Positions 6,220-13,005 of a stretch of DNA of 15,346 nucleotides are shown piece by piece. Below the pieces are notes generated by a model that saw only the letters and a list, made by a program, of their open reading frames with translations, made no database searches and was not told the DNA's origin. The stretch is taken from NCBI GenBank assembly GCA_900768515.1, contig CAAGDG010000009.1:1-15346 (forward strand). Reading direction: 5' to 3'. The translations under genes were made by a program, and so were the position numbers. Numbering within the stretch: the stretch's first letter is position 1; every line of letters begins with the position of its first letter. The DNA comes from Lentisphaeria bacterium (GTDB lineage: Bacteria; Verrucomicrobiota; Lentisphaeria; Victivallales; Victivallaceae).

Positions 6220-6603
6220 TCACCGCAGCTCCCGTGGCGCGGGCTTGAGAATGAAATACTGCGAATTGCTCAGATCATCGACCCGGATTCCATCCTGCTG
6301 CCGGTAGAAGAGATAGTTGAACCGCCAATCCCGGCTCTCCTCACGGGTCATATCAAAGAGGATTTCTCCGTCGTCGCCGATCGAATAGGTGCCGCCCCAC
6401 TCCCAGTAGGCGTACTTGTCCGTGATCAGGGGCGGAGTCTTGATATGCAAAAAGATGTAATCTTTGTAGACAATCGCGTAATCGTCACGGCCATTGAGCC
6501 GCGCTTCAAATTTACCGGTCGGCAGCAGCGGAGTCGCACAGCCGCTGAGCAGCAGCACAGCCGCAGCGACAAAGAAAAGACGGCGGAAGCCCGCAAATTT
6601 CAT
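6220..6603 (-). CDS. Small lipoprotein of unknown function
   Basis: The 127-residue product begins with a classic lipoprotein signal: two Arg at residues 7-8, a hydrophobic stretch at 9-19 and the lipobox LSGC with the acylated Cys at residue 22. The mature part of about 105 residues is rich in aromatic and charged residues and reads as alternating beta strands (DDYAIVYKDYIFLHIKTPP, YAYWEWGGTYSIGDDGEILF). No family was recognised. It would be anchored to a membrane facing the periplasm. The ribosome binding site AGAGGTGA precedes the ATG. The gene is monocistronic, convergent with the DUF4279 remnant and divergent from the GH5 gene. A role in envelope or polysaccharide handling would be only a guess. 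Confidence 0.85.
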   Translation of the reverse strand: MKFAGFRRLFFVAAAVLLLSGCATPLLPTGKFEARLNGRDDYAIVYKDYIFLHIKTPPLITDKYAYWEWGGTYSIGDDGEILFDMTREESRDWRFNYLFYRQQDGIRVDDLSNSQYFILKPAPRELR

Positions 6604-6639
6604 AATTCACCTCTGACTTGAGAAAAGATTTTCTGCAAT

Positions 6640-6667
6640 ACTATAATGCTGAAAAAAATTTTTTCAA
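6640..6667 (-). promoter_or_regulatory. Promoter of the lipoprotein gene
   Basis: On the minus strand: TTGAAA (complement of 6662-6667), a 16-bp spacer, then TATAGT (complement of 6640-6645). The spacer contains a run of A and T (6651-6664) that is almost a perfect palindrome and likely bent. Confidence 0.55.
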
Positions 6668-6778
6668 CCGGATGTTCCAGCGGTTCCCTCCCCCGCCGTC
6701 ACAAGAGTAAAACGCCCCCTGTCAAAACCCGCGGGAGGCTTAGAACGAAAAAAATCTGTTTTTTTTCCTGTTCCGCTA

Positions 6779-6807
6779 TTGATTTTCCGGATAAAATGAT
6801 CCATAAT
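6779..6807 (+). promoter_or_regulatory. Promoter of the GH5 gene
   Basis: TTGATT (6779-6784), a 17-bp spacer, then CATAAT (6802-6807), about 60 bp before the GTG start. The rest of the 6604-6868 gap shows the lipoprotein promoter and an A7/T8 pair of runs near 6748-6766, but no gene. Confidence 0.5.
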
Positions 6808-6818
6808 TATTATATCAG

Positions 6819-6835
6819 AGGTTAACATGTAACCT
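6819..6835. promoter_or_regulatory. Palindromic operator candidate before the GH5 gene
   Basis: AGGTTA (6819-6824) and TAACCT (6830-6835) are perfect inverted half-sites around acatg. The palindrome begins about 5 bp after the predicted transcription start, a position typical of repressor sites. The cognate regulator is not identifiable here. Confidence 0.45.
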
Positions 6836-6868
6836 TATGACGGCAATCAAACGTAAGGAGGATCAGCA

Positions 6869-8434
6869 GTGCAGACAGGGAAAATCCGAAAACTGGTGTT
6901 CGCGATCGCAGCGGCATTCGGTCTGAGCGCGACCGGAGCCGAAAATGTGACCGGGCAGCTTCCGGAGATGTCTCCGGAGTTTCAGAATCTGAAATGGGAG
7001 ACCGGCAGATTCGGAAAGCTGGAAACCCGGGACGGCCGTCAGATCCTGAGCGTGACGGTCCCGGAACCGGAGAAGCAGCCGACCAACTGCGCCGGCGCGA
7101 CGGTCGATCTGAAACCCTTCCGCGGCCAGTCTCTCTGCTTCATGATCCGGGTGCGGGCGATCGACGTGACCAAACCGGCCCACTCCTACAACGGAGTCAA
7201 GTTCATGCTGAACTACCGGACCGGCGACGGCGAAGAGCGCTGGCACCATCCAAGCAATCTCTTCGGAAGTTTCGACTGGAAACTGGTCTCCTTCACGGCT
7301 CCGATTGATGCCGGCGCGACCACCGGCCGCCTGATGCTGGGGCTGCAGGAGTCGGCGGGGACGGTGGAATTCGACCTCTCCACCCTGCGGGTGTTTCCGA
7401 TGTCGTATCCGCGGGTCAATCAGGACTACAAGGTCCGCTATCCGGAAAAAATCGCGAATACGCCGCCGATGCGCGGTGTGATGTCGCCGCACCAGTTCAA
7501 GGACGGCGACCTCGAAACGCTGGCGAAATGGAACGTGAACCTGGTCCGCGCTCAGATCTGCCGTGACTGGGGCAAGGCCGGCACCGACCGCGACCTCGCC
7601 GAATACGACCGCTGGCTCAACTCCAAACTTGACCACCTGGAACAGGTGTTCAAGGAGGCTGAGAAATACGGCATCCGGTTCGTGATCGACCTTCACTCGC
7701 CTCCGGGCGGCCGTGACGAGACCCGGGACATGTGCATGTTCTACGAGAAACCTTACGCCGACCACTTCGTCGAAGTCTGGAAGCGGATTGCGACCCGGTT
7801 CAAGGGCAACCCCTCGGTCTGGGGATACGACCTGGTCAATGAACCGGTTCAGACCCGTCCAGCCCCCTACGACTACTGGAATCTCCAGCGGATGGCGGCG
7901 GAGGCGGTCCGTGCAATCGATCCGGACACCCCGATCATCATCGAATCGAACATGTGGGATTCCGCCCCCGCCTACGAGTATCTCTCGCCGCTGGCGATGG
8001 ACAACGTGATCTACCAGGTTCACATGTACAATCCCGGCAGCTTCACCCATCAGGGTGTCAACAACACCTACGGCGAGCAGGGCAAGCAGGAGAGAATCGC
8101 CTACCCCGGCGTCATCGACGGGGCGAAGTGGGACAAGGAGATGATCCGCAAGTCCCTGAAGCCGGTGCGCGACTTCCAGCTGCGCCACAACGCCCGGATC
8201 TACGTGGGTGAATTCTCGGCGATCGCCTGGGCGCCCGGTGCGGAGAAGTATCTTGCCGACTGCATCTCCGTGTTTGACGAGTACGGCTGGGACTGGACCT
8301 ACCACGCCTTCCGCGAATGGAACGGCTGGAGCGTGGAACATGAAGGCAGCAATTCGCAGGACCTGAAACCCTCCGCCGGCAATCCGCGCAAGGATGCCCT
8401 GCTCGAGGGGTTCCGCAAAAACGTCCGCAAATAA
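6869..8434 (+). CDS. Secreted GH5-like glycoside hydrolase with N-terminal jelly-roll domain
   Basis: The 521-residue product starts with a signal peptide: basic residues, a hydrophobic stretch at 9-20 and likely cleavage near ATGA-EN. Residues about 30-178 look like a beta-sandwich, with the WKLVSFTAP pattern common in carbohydrate-binding-like domains. The GH5-type barrel follows from about residue 195. NLVRAQ (R227), DLHSPPG (H276), the acid/base motif DLVNEP (E325), VHMY (H385), the nucleophile motif YVGEFS (E448) and a late aromatic WNGW are in family order. It probably cleaves a beta-glucan or beta-mannan outside the cytoplasm; the exact substrate and GH5 subfamily are not readable. The start is GTG, 7 nt after AAGGAGG. 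It is a single-gene unit with its own promoter, operator candidate and terminator. Confidence 0.92.
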   Translation: MQTGKIRKLVFAIAAAFGLSATGAENVTGQLPEMSPEFQNLKWETGRFGKLETRDGRQILSVTVPEPEKQPTNCAGATVDLKPFRGQSLCFMIRVRAIDVTKPAHSYNGVKFMLNYRTGDGEERWHHPSNLFGSFDWKLVSFTAPIDAGATTGRLMLGLQESAGTVEFDLSTLRVFPMSYPRVNQDYKVRYPEKIANTPPMRGVMSPHQFKDGDLETLAKWNVNLVRAQICRDWGKAGTDRDLAEYDRWLNSKLDHLEQVFKEAEKYGIRFVIDLHSPPGGRDETRDMCMFYEKPYADHFVEVWKRIATRFKGNPSVWGYDLVNEPVQTRPAPYDYWNLQRMAAEAVRAIDPDTPIIIESNMWDSAPAYEYLSPLAMDNVIYQVHMYNPGSFTHQGVNNTYGEQGKQERIAYPGVIDGAKWDKEMIRKSLKPVRDFQLRHNARIYVGEFSAIAWAPGAEKYLADCISVFDEYGWDWTYHAFREWNGWSVEHEGSNSQDLKPSAGNPRKDALLEGFRKNVRK

Positions 8435-8452
8435 TCCTGCGTTTCAACGCGA

Positions 8453-8484
8453 ACGGGAGTCCGGTTTTCCGGGCTCCCGTTTTT
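8453..8484 (+). terminator. Intrinsic terminator of the GH5 gene
   Basis: acgggagtccgg (8453-8464) pairs with ccgggctcccgt (8469-8480) around a TTTT loop, with one G-T wobble. A run of five T (8480-8484) follows. It begins 18 nt after the GH5 stop. No T run exists on the other strand, so it would not serve recN. Confidence 0.9.
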
Positions 8485-8509
8485 CATTCCCCGCGCCGGA
8501 AAAAGCGCC

Positions 8510-10186
8510 TCAGTTTCCGGAATCGCCGGAGACCTGTTCGAGCACCGCGCGGGCGTGGACCAGCGCGGAACCGCCGCCGCCGAGCATCCGGGCGATTTCG
8601 CGGATCCTCCCCTCGCGGTCGAGTTCGACGCTCTCGGAGAAGGTACGTTCCTTCTCGACGTGCTTGATCACGCAGAAGTGGCGGTCCGCCCGCGCCGCCA
8701 CCTGCGCGAGGTGGGAGATGCAGAGAATCTGGCGATGGCGGCCGAGATTGCGCAACTCCTCCCCCACCCGGTTGGCGGTTTCTCCGCCGATGTTCACATC
8801 GATCTCGTCGAAGACAACGACCGGCACCGAATCGGCGTCGGCGAGCACGGTCTTCAACGCCAGCATCAGCCGGGAAAGTTCGCCGCTGCTGGCGATCCGG
8901 CGCAGCGGCTGCGGCGCTTCTCCGGGATTGGCGGAAAACAGCAGTTCAATGCGGTCCATTCCGGTCGGCCCCGGCGGGACGGCCGAAAACTCCACGTCGA
9001 GAATGGAACGGGGGAAGCCGATCGCGCCCAGCTTTCCCCGGACGATCCGGACAAATTCCGCCGCCCGCTGTTTGCGGACCCGGGAAAGTTCGTGTGCGGC
9101 CCGCTCCAGCGCCTTCCGGAGTTCGGCCCGGCGGCGAGCGAACTCCTCGCGCCGTTCCCGGTTTTCCGCGACCAGTTTCAACCGCGCCGCGGCGCGCTCC
9201 CGGGTCTCCAGCACCTGTCCGAGCGTCGGACCGTATCGGCGTTTGAGCGTAAAAAGTTCGCCGAGCCGGGCCTCCATCGCCGCCAGCGCCTCGGGATCAA
9301 GTTCGACCCGGTCGGAAAGCTGCGAAACCGATTCCGAAAGCGCAGTCACCGATTCGTTGATCGCGTCGCAGTCGGTCAAGAGCGGAGCCGCCATCGATTC
9401 ATCGATCCGGGCCAGTTCCTGCAACCGGCGGTAGACTGCGCCGAGCCGGTCGGCCAGAGAATCCTCCCCCTCGGTCAGAGCCTGTGTCAGTGCGGCGGCG
9501 GTTTCGAGCACCTGCCGGGAGTTCGAGGCGAGCCGGAAACGGCCGTCCAGTTCCTCGTCCTCGCCCGGGGCCGGATGAACCCGGTCGATCTCCTCAAGCT
9601 GGAGTTCGAGCCGATCCACCTCGGCCGGATCGGGAAGCTCCCGGTTGAACGCCTCCTCCTCGTGATCGAGCGTTTCCAGTGCCGCCGTCAGCCGGGCGCA
9701 TTCGGTGCGCTCAGCCTCCACGCCGGCGTAACGATCGAGGAGTTCCAGCTGGCGGGCCGGAACGTTCAGGGAAAGCTGTTCGTTGGCGCCGTGCAGATCG
9801 ATCAATTCCCCCCCGACGGCGCCGAGCAGCCGGGCGCTGACCGGTGTGTCGTTGACAAAGTTGCGGGCACCGGAGGCGGTGACCACCCGCCGCAGCTGCA
9901 ACTCCCCGCTTGCACAGTCAAACGGAATGCCGGCGCCGTCAAGCATGGCGCCGACCCGCGGCCGCAGCTCCTCCGGCACCGTCAGAAGACCGGCGACCTC
10001 ACAGCGGTCGGCTCCGGTTCGGATCACGCCGCGATCGACCCGGCCGCCGAGCAGGAGTTCTATCGCAGCCATCAGAATCGACTTGCCGGCCCCGGACTCC
10101 CCGGTGACGACGTTGAAGCCGGGACCGAATTCCAGCTCTCCGGATTCGATCAATGCAAAATTCCGAATTCTGACGTAATGAAGCAT
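8510..10186 (-). CDS. recN: DNA repair protein RecN
   Basis: RecN is an SMC-like ATPase that acts early in recombinational repair of double-strand breaks. The 558-residue length matches the family. Walker A is GESGAGKS (29-36), after the conserved LHYVRIRNFALIES start. A Q-loop-like LIDLHGANEQ lies near 128-137. Two long coiled-coil arms span about residues 150-380. The ABC signature is SSGELSRL (433-440), Walker B is VVVFDEID (456-463), and the H-loop segment is CISHLAQVAARAD (489-501). The usual Walker A has Thr where Ser31 stands, a mild change. The ribosome binding site AGAGGA precedes the ATG. I saw no LexA-type box in the upstream 170 bp, so SOS control is not evident. It is transcribed alone from a promoter at 10300-10328. 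Confidence 0.96.
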   Translation of the reverse strand: MLHYVRIRNFALIESGELEFGPGFNVVTGESGAGKSILMAAIELLLGGRVDRGVIRTGADRCEVAGLLTVPEELRPRVGAMLDGAGIPFDCASGELQLRRVVTASGARNFVNDTPVSARLLGAVGGELIDLHGANEQLSLNVPARQLELLDRYAGVEAERTECARLTAALETLDHEEEAFNRELPDPAEVDRLELQLEEIDRVHPAPGEDEELDGRFRLASNSRQVLETAAALTQALTEGEDSLADRLGAVYRRLQELARIDESMAAPLLTDCDAINESVTALSESVSQLSDRVELDPEALAAMEARLGELFTLKRRYGPTLGQVLETRERAAARLKLVAENRERREEFARRRAELRKALERAAHELSRVRKQRAAEFVRIVRGKLGAIGFPRSILDVEFSAVPPGPTGMDRIELLFSANPGEAPQPLRRIASSGELSRLMLALKTVLADADSVPVVVFDEIDVNIGGETANRVGEELRNLGRHRQILCISHLAQVAARADRHFCVIKHVEKERTFSESVELDREGRIREIARMLGGGGSALVHARAVLEQVSGDSGN

Positions 10187-10212
10187 TCCATTTGCATCCT
10201 CTGCTGCGCCCG

Positions 10213-10238
10213 GGTCCCCCCCATCGGCGGAGGGGACC
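10213..10238 (-). promoter_or_regulatory. GC hairpin in the recN leader
   Basis: ggtcccc (10213-10219) and ggggacc (10232-10238) are perfect inverted arms. In recN mRNA this hairpin would end only about 8 nt before the ribosome binding site (near 10199-10204). It could affect translation or mRNA stability; the effect is inferred. Confidence 0.4.
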
Positions 10239-10299
10239 GCCCCTGCGGAAAACAGGAAAGATTTCCCGGCGCGGCATTTCTCTGAACAGACCGCCGTTT

Positions 10300-10328
10300 A
10301 CAATACCATCCGGACCGCGCTCTTACAA
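10300..10328 (-). promoter_or_regulatory. Promoter of recN
   Basis: On the minus strand: TTGTAA (complement of 10323-10328), a 17-bp spacer, then TATTGT (complement of 10300-10305). It lies just after the terminator of the upstream operon, as expected for an independent unit. The leader would be about 107 nt. Confidence 0.5.
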
Positions 10329-10360
10329 CCCGCCGGCCGGGAAGTTTCATCGAAAACGAC

Positions 10361-10400
10361 AAAAAAACCGGCGCGGCAGCCGGAACAGCCGCCGCGCCGG
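10361..10400 (-). terminator. Intrinsic terminator of the DUF2157-GDYXXLXY operon
   Basis: Read on the minus strand, CCGGCGCGGC (complement of 10391-10400) pairs perfectly with GCCGCGCCGG (complement of 10368-10377). A run of seven T (complement of 10361-10367) follows. It begins 19 nt after the stop of the last operon gene. Confidence 0.93.
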
Positions 10401-10419
10401 ATCCGGAATTCCGCTGCGG

Positions 10420-10932
10420 TTACTCCCGTTCGACCGAGAGATTCCGGAACTCGATCGTCGTGCCGGGATTGGCTTTCTCCGCCACCAGAGCGGGCACGCT
10501 GATCTGCTTGTCCCCCGGAACCTTTCCGGTGATCTTCAGCTTGATGGTGAAGCTCTTCCAATCGGTTCCGGCCTCGATGTACGACATCGCGGAGAAATGA
10601 GAATAGGGGGCTTCCGCCAGACCGATGTTCGCACGGAGCGTGCAGGCGGAACTCGCCTTCACATCAAATTTGACGACGATCGTCTGCCCCTGCTGAAAGG
10701 ACGCGCCGGGGAAACGGAACGAAAGAACCGCCGGCCACTCCTGCTTGGCGGCGGGGAGCTGGAGCGTCACGGTCTTCGTCTCGGCGTTGAAGGTGCAAGT
10801 CGCCTTGTTGCGCGCCTCGACCAGCTTCTGCTCCTCAGGATCCGCGAAGTTCCAGCTCTTCAGAATCTCGCCGGCCCCGGCGGAGAAGAGGACGGCGGCC
10901 ATCGCTGCCCCGCAAAGAAACATCTTGTTCAT
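10420..10932 (-). CDS. Small secreted jelly-roll (carbohydrate-binding-like) protein
   Basis: The 170-residue product has a signal peptide (MNKMF then a hydrophobic stretch at 5-18, cleavage likely near AGA-GE). It then has one domain of about 150 residues. That domain shows the pattern of a carbohydrate-binding-like beta-sandwich: an early SWNFADP strand, VVKFDVKASSACTLRANIGL in the middle, a GTDWKSFTIKLKI segment and a final IEFRNLSV strand. No catalytic domain is attached. The family call rests on pattern, not on a known close relative. The start overlaps the stop of the GDYXXLXY gene (ATGA), with an AAAGGATG ribosome binding site inside that gene, so translation is probably coupled. A second in-frame Met lies three codons later. 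It could bind a glycan at the cell surface or be a scaffold; function is unknown. Confidence 0.8.
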   Translation of the reverse strand: MNKMFLCGAAMAAVLFSAGAGEILKSWNFADPEEQKLVEARNKATCTFNAETKTVTLQLPAAKQEWPAVLSFRFPGASFQQGQTIVVKFDVKASSACTLRANIGLAEAPYSHFSAMSYIEAGTDWKSFTIKLKITGKVPGDKQISVPALVAEKANPGTTIEFRNLSVERE

Positions 10933-11516
10933 GATTTGACATCCTTTCCTGCTGATTTTGACAATTCACGAATCGGCACGCCATTGATTGTCAGGTCGAC
11001 GATACAGGCGAAACCGCGATACACTTTAAGCACCAGTTCGACCCGGCTGTCCGAATCGGCCAGAGCGCGGTTCAGCCGCCTCTCCGCCTCCGGAGCAAGC
11101 TTTTCATTCAGATAGAACCGTTCGAAGGGCGGCACAAAAGACCACTCGCGCGTAACTTCCGAATCCCAGACCCGGTGGGAGCAGTTGACCGAGAGCCAGG
11201 CGCTCCCGTCCCCCGGCGGGTTTCTGGAGATTTCACCGAACCCGGCCGAACCGTCCGGCCGCCGGACAATCGAGACGCAGACGATCTCGCCGGCCCCCGG
11301 CGCCGGCTCCCCCTTCCGCACCCGGGCCCGGTTTTCCATGGACAATGCGAGGTAACGGCCGCGGAAGGGATCGTGCGGATCGTATCCCTGGACCGGGAAA
11401 CGGAACTCCTCCCCCAGCCGGACCGCCCGTTCCGCGAGCAGCATCTTGCCGGAAACCACTGTCAGGATCACCAGTGAAGCGATCAGGAACACCACCAGGC
11501 GAATTCGCCGGATCAT
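10929..11516 (-). CDS. GDYXXLXY family membrane-anchored protein
   Basis: The 195-residue product has one N-terminal transmembrane segment (residues 7-23) and a soluble part. It fits the GDYXXLXY family, which is named for a short motif and typically follows a DUF2157 gene, as here. The motif appears as FRGRYLALSM (51-60), so the Asp and last Tyr of the name are replaced by Arg and Met. FERFYLNEKLAPEAERRL (131-148) and the C-terminal VDLTINGVPI also fit the family. The molecular function is unknown. The start was set at 11516, where ATG overlaps the DUF2157 stop by four bases; an upstream extension in this frame lies inside DUF2157 and is not coding. Its own stop overlaps the start of the next gene. 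Confidence 0.85.
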   Translation of the reverse strand: MIRRIRLVVFLIASLVILTVVSGKMLLAERAVRLGEEFRFPVQGYDPHDPFRGRYLALSMENRARVRKGEPAPGAGEIVCVSIVRRPDGSAGFGEISRNPPGDGSAWLSVNCSHRVWDSEVTREWSFVPPFERFYLNEKLAPEAERRLNRALADSDSRVELVLKVYRGFACIVDLTINGVPIRELSKSAGKDVKS

Positions 11517-12823
11517 TGCCGCACCTCCTCTCGGAAGCTTCTCGAAATCAGAATATTGACCAGAAGGAGGAGTACGCCGAGCGTCAGGAATATCGCCGCG
11601 TAGAGCAGAATGTCCCCTTCTTCCACAAACCGCAGGAAAATCTGAAGTGCAAGCAGCAGCAGACCACCATTCAGCCGGCGCAAATTCCGGGACCGGACCC
11701 CCGTAGCCAGAAACATGATCCCGACCGCGGCCAGATAGAGATTGAACAAAATCAACAGCGGTCCGCTCTCCGTGGTCAGAAAAGCACAGGCCATCACCGG
11801 GGGGAAAGCCAGATACCAAATCCGCGCCCACGCCCGGCGGCGCCACAGAGAGAACCAGACCGCGACCCCCCAGCCGGCGATGAAAAGCAGCAGCCAGAAT
11901 GCACCGTCCCACTCCAGGGGGCCGACCGGCTGACTCAGAGGGCGAAACTCCCACGAGGAGAACCCGCAGAGGGCCCCGAGCATTCCATACCAGCCGAGAT
12001 TTCCGAAAAGATTGCCGAAACGCCCCCGCTCCCGGCGTTCCAGTTCTCCTCCGGCAAAGCAGAAGAGCGCCGAAACCAGCGCCCAGAACAGCAGATCCCA
12101 CTTTCGAGTCAGATCCCGGTAGTCGATGATGCAGCAGAGCAGAATCACCAGCACCGCACAGCTGTAGCGGGCGATGAACCGCCGGATCTGCGGACCGCGG
12201 CGCAACATCATGCCGGCCAGCAGCGGAATCACCGGCAGAACCAGAAGAAGCGCTTCGTCCAGCATCCCACCCCGGGGCCTCCACCAGCTGTAAGTCGAAC
12301 AGCAGACGATGCAGCCGATGGTGTAAAGCGCCGCCAGCGCCGCACTCCGGAATACGTAAAGCGGCAGAATCAGCAGCAGGAGCAACGCCAGGAGATACTC
12401 GTGCAGCCCCCCCGAAATATGGTAGAGCTGCGAAATAATCGCCAGTGCGGAGGCCGAAGCAGCGGCGATCCAGAGGGCGGCCGGCTCCGTGAAACGCGAA
12501 TCGTCACCGTGGCGGAGGAGCGTGAAAAAACCGAAGCCGATTCCCGCCAGCAACGGCAGGTAGGCGATGGCGAGACGGCATGACGGGGAGAACTCATCCC
12601 AGTTGTGGGAGATCAGCAGAATCAGTCCGCCGCTCAGCAGCAGTCCGCAGAGAATCGAGAGCGCGATTTGAAAATTCCGAAAGATCGAGAGGCCGCCGCC
12701 GACAACCGGGCCGTAGCGACGCTGCAACCGTTCCGCGGCGTCCGGCGAAATGATGCCGTCCTCCACCCATTCCGGGAGCAGACGCAACAATTCGTTCACC
12801 CATTTTCTGGAAGGTTCCGCCAT
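11513..12823 (-). CDS. DUF2157 family polytopic membrane protein
   Basis: The 436-residue product begins with a cytosolic helical region, KWVNELLRLLPEWVEDGIIS (residues 6-26), the typical start of DUF2157 proteins. About ten or more hydrophobic segments follow, including LSILCGLLLSGGLILLI (54-70) and a string of Leu-rich helices towards the C-terminus. The family has no established function. It is usually found with a GDYXXLXY partner, which follows here with a 4-nt overlap. The pair may form a membrane complex; this is inference from gene order. The ribosome binding site AGGAGGA lies 7-8 nt before the ATG. It is the first gene of a three-gene operon, divergent from polB. Confidence 0.88.
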   Translation of the reverse strand: MAEPSRKWVNELLRLLPEWVEDGIISPDAAERLQRRYGPVVGGGLSIFRNFQIALSILCGLLLSGGLILLISHNWDEFSPSCRLAIAYLPLLAGIGFGFFTLLRHGDDSRFTEPAALWIAAASASALAIISQLYHISGGLHEYLLALLLLLILPLYVFRSAALAALYTIGCIVCCSTYSWWRPRGGMLDEALLLVLPVIPLLAGMMLRRGPQIRRFIARYSCAVLVILLCCIIDYRDLTRKWDLLFWALVSALFCFAGGELERRERGRFGNLFGNLGWYGMLGALCGFSSWEFRPLSQPVGPLEWDGAFWLLLFIAGWGVAVWFSLWRRRAWARIWYLAFPPVMACAFLTTESGPLLILFNLYLAAVGIMFLATGVRSRNLRRLNGGLLLLALQIFLRFVEEGDILLYAAIFLTLGVLLLLVNILISRSFREEVRQ

Positions 12824-12850
12824 ATTGTCTTCCTCCTGTCGCGTTACAGA

Positions 12851-12878
12851 AAAATAGCCGTTTTTCCTGAAAATGCAA
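12851..12878 (-). promoter_or_regulatory. Possible promoter of the DUF2157 operon
   Basis: On the minus strand: TTGCAT (complement of 12873-12878), a 16-bp spacer, then TATTTT (complement of 12851-12856). This leaves a leader of only about 20 nt, just enough for the ribosome binding site. Confidence 0.4.
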
Positions 12879-12939
12879 TTCCCGACGGCTGTTTTTTGCG
12901 GAAATCCACCCGAACGGGGAGAAAACCCGGCACGCCGCC

Positions 12940-12968
12940 TTGCATCGGGGAGCTTCGGCCACTATATT
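12940..12968 (+). promoter_or_regulatory. Promoter of polB
   Basis: TTGCAT (12940-12945), a 17-bp spacer, then TATATT (12963-12968), followed by a leader of about 31 nt with a GAGGAGG ribosome binding site. No LexA-like or GAAC-N4-GTTC box was seen around it. Confidence 0.6.
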
Positions 12969-13005
12969 CCAGGCGACATTCATTTCAATTTGAGGAGGGC
13001 GCAGA

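Noticed and set aside
6863..8341. Minus-strand open frame of 492 codons opposite the GH5 gene
   Set aside because: The GH5 gene has a signal peptide, both catalytic Glu motifs, promoter and terminator. The opposite frame has none of these.
8555..10285. Plus-strand open frame of 576 codons opposite recN
   Set aside because: RecN motifs are unmistakable on the minus strand; the antisense frame shows no family and is a codon-bias shadow.
11517..12284. N-terminal extension of the GDYXXLXY frame inside DUF2157
   Set aside because: The extension is low-complexity and lies in an alternate frame of a clear membrane protein. The ATGA junction at 11513-11516 gives the real start.
12855..12894. agccgt/acggct stem with T runs on both sides, between DUF2157 and polB
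   Set aside because: The stem is only 6 bp with a loop of over 20 nt, and it overlaps the DUF2157 promoter; there is no upstream gene for it to terminate.
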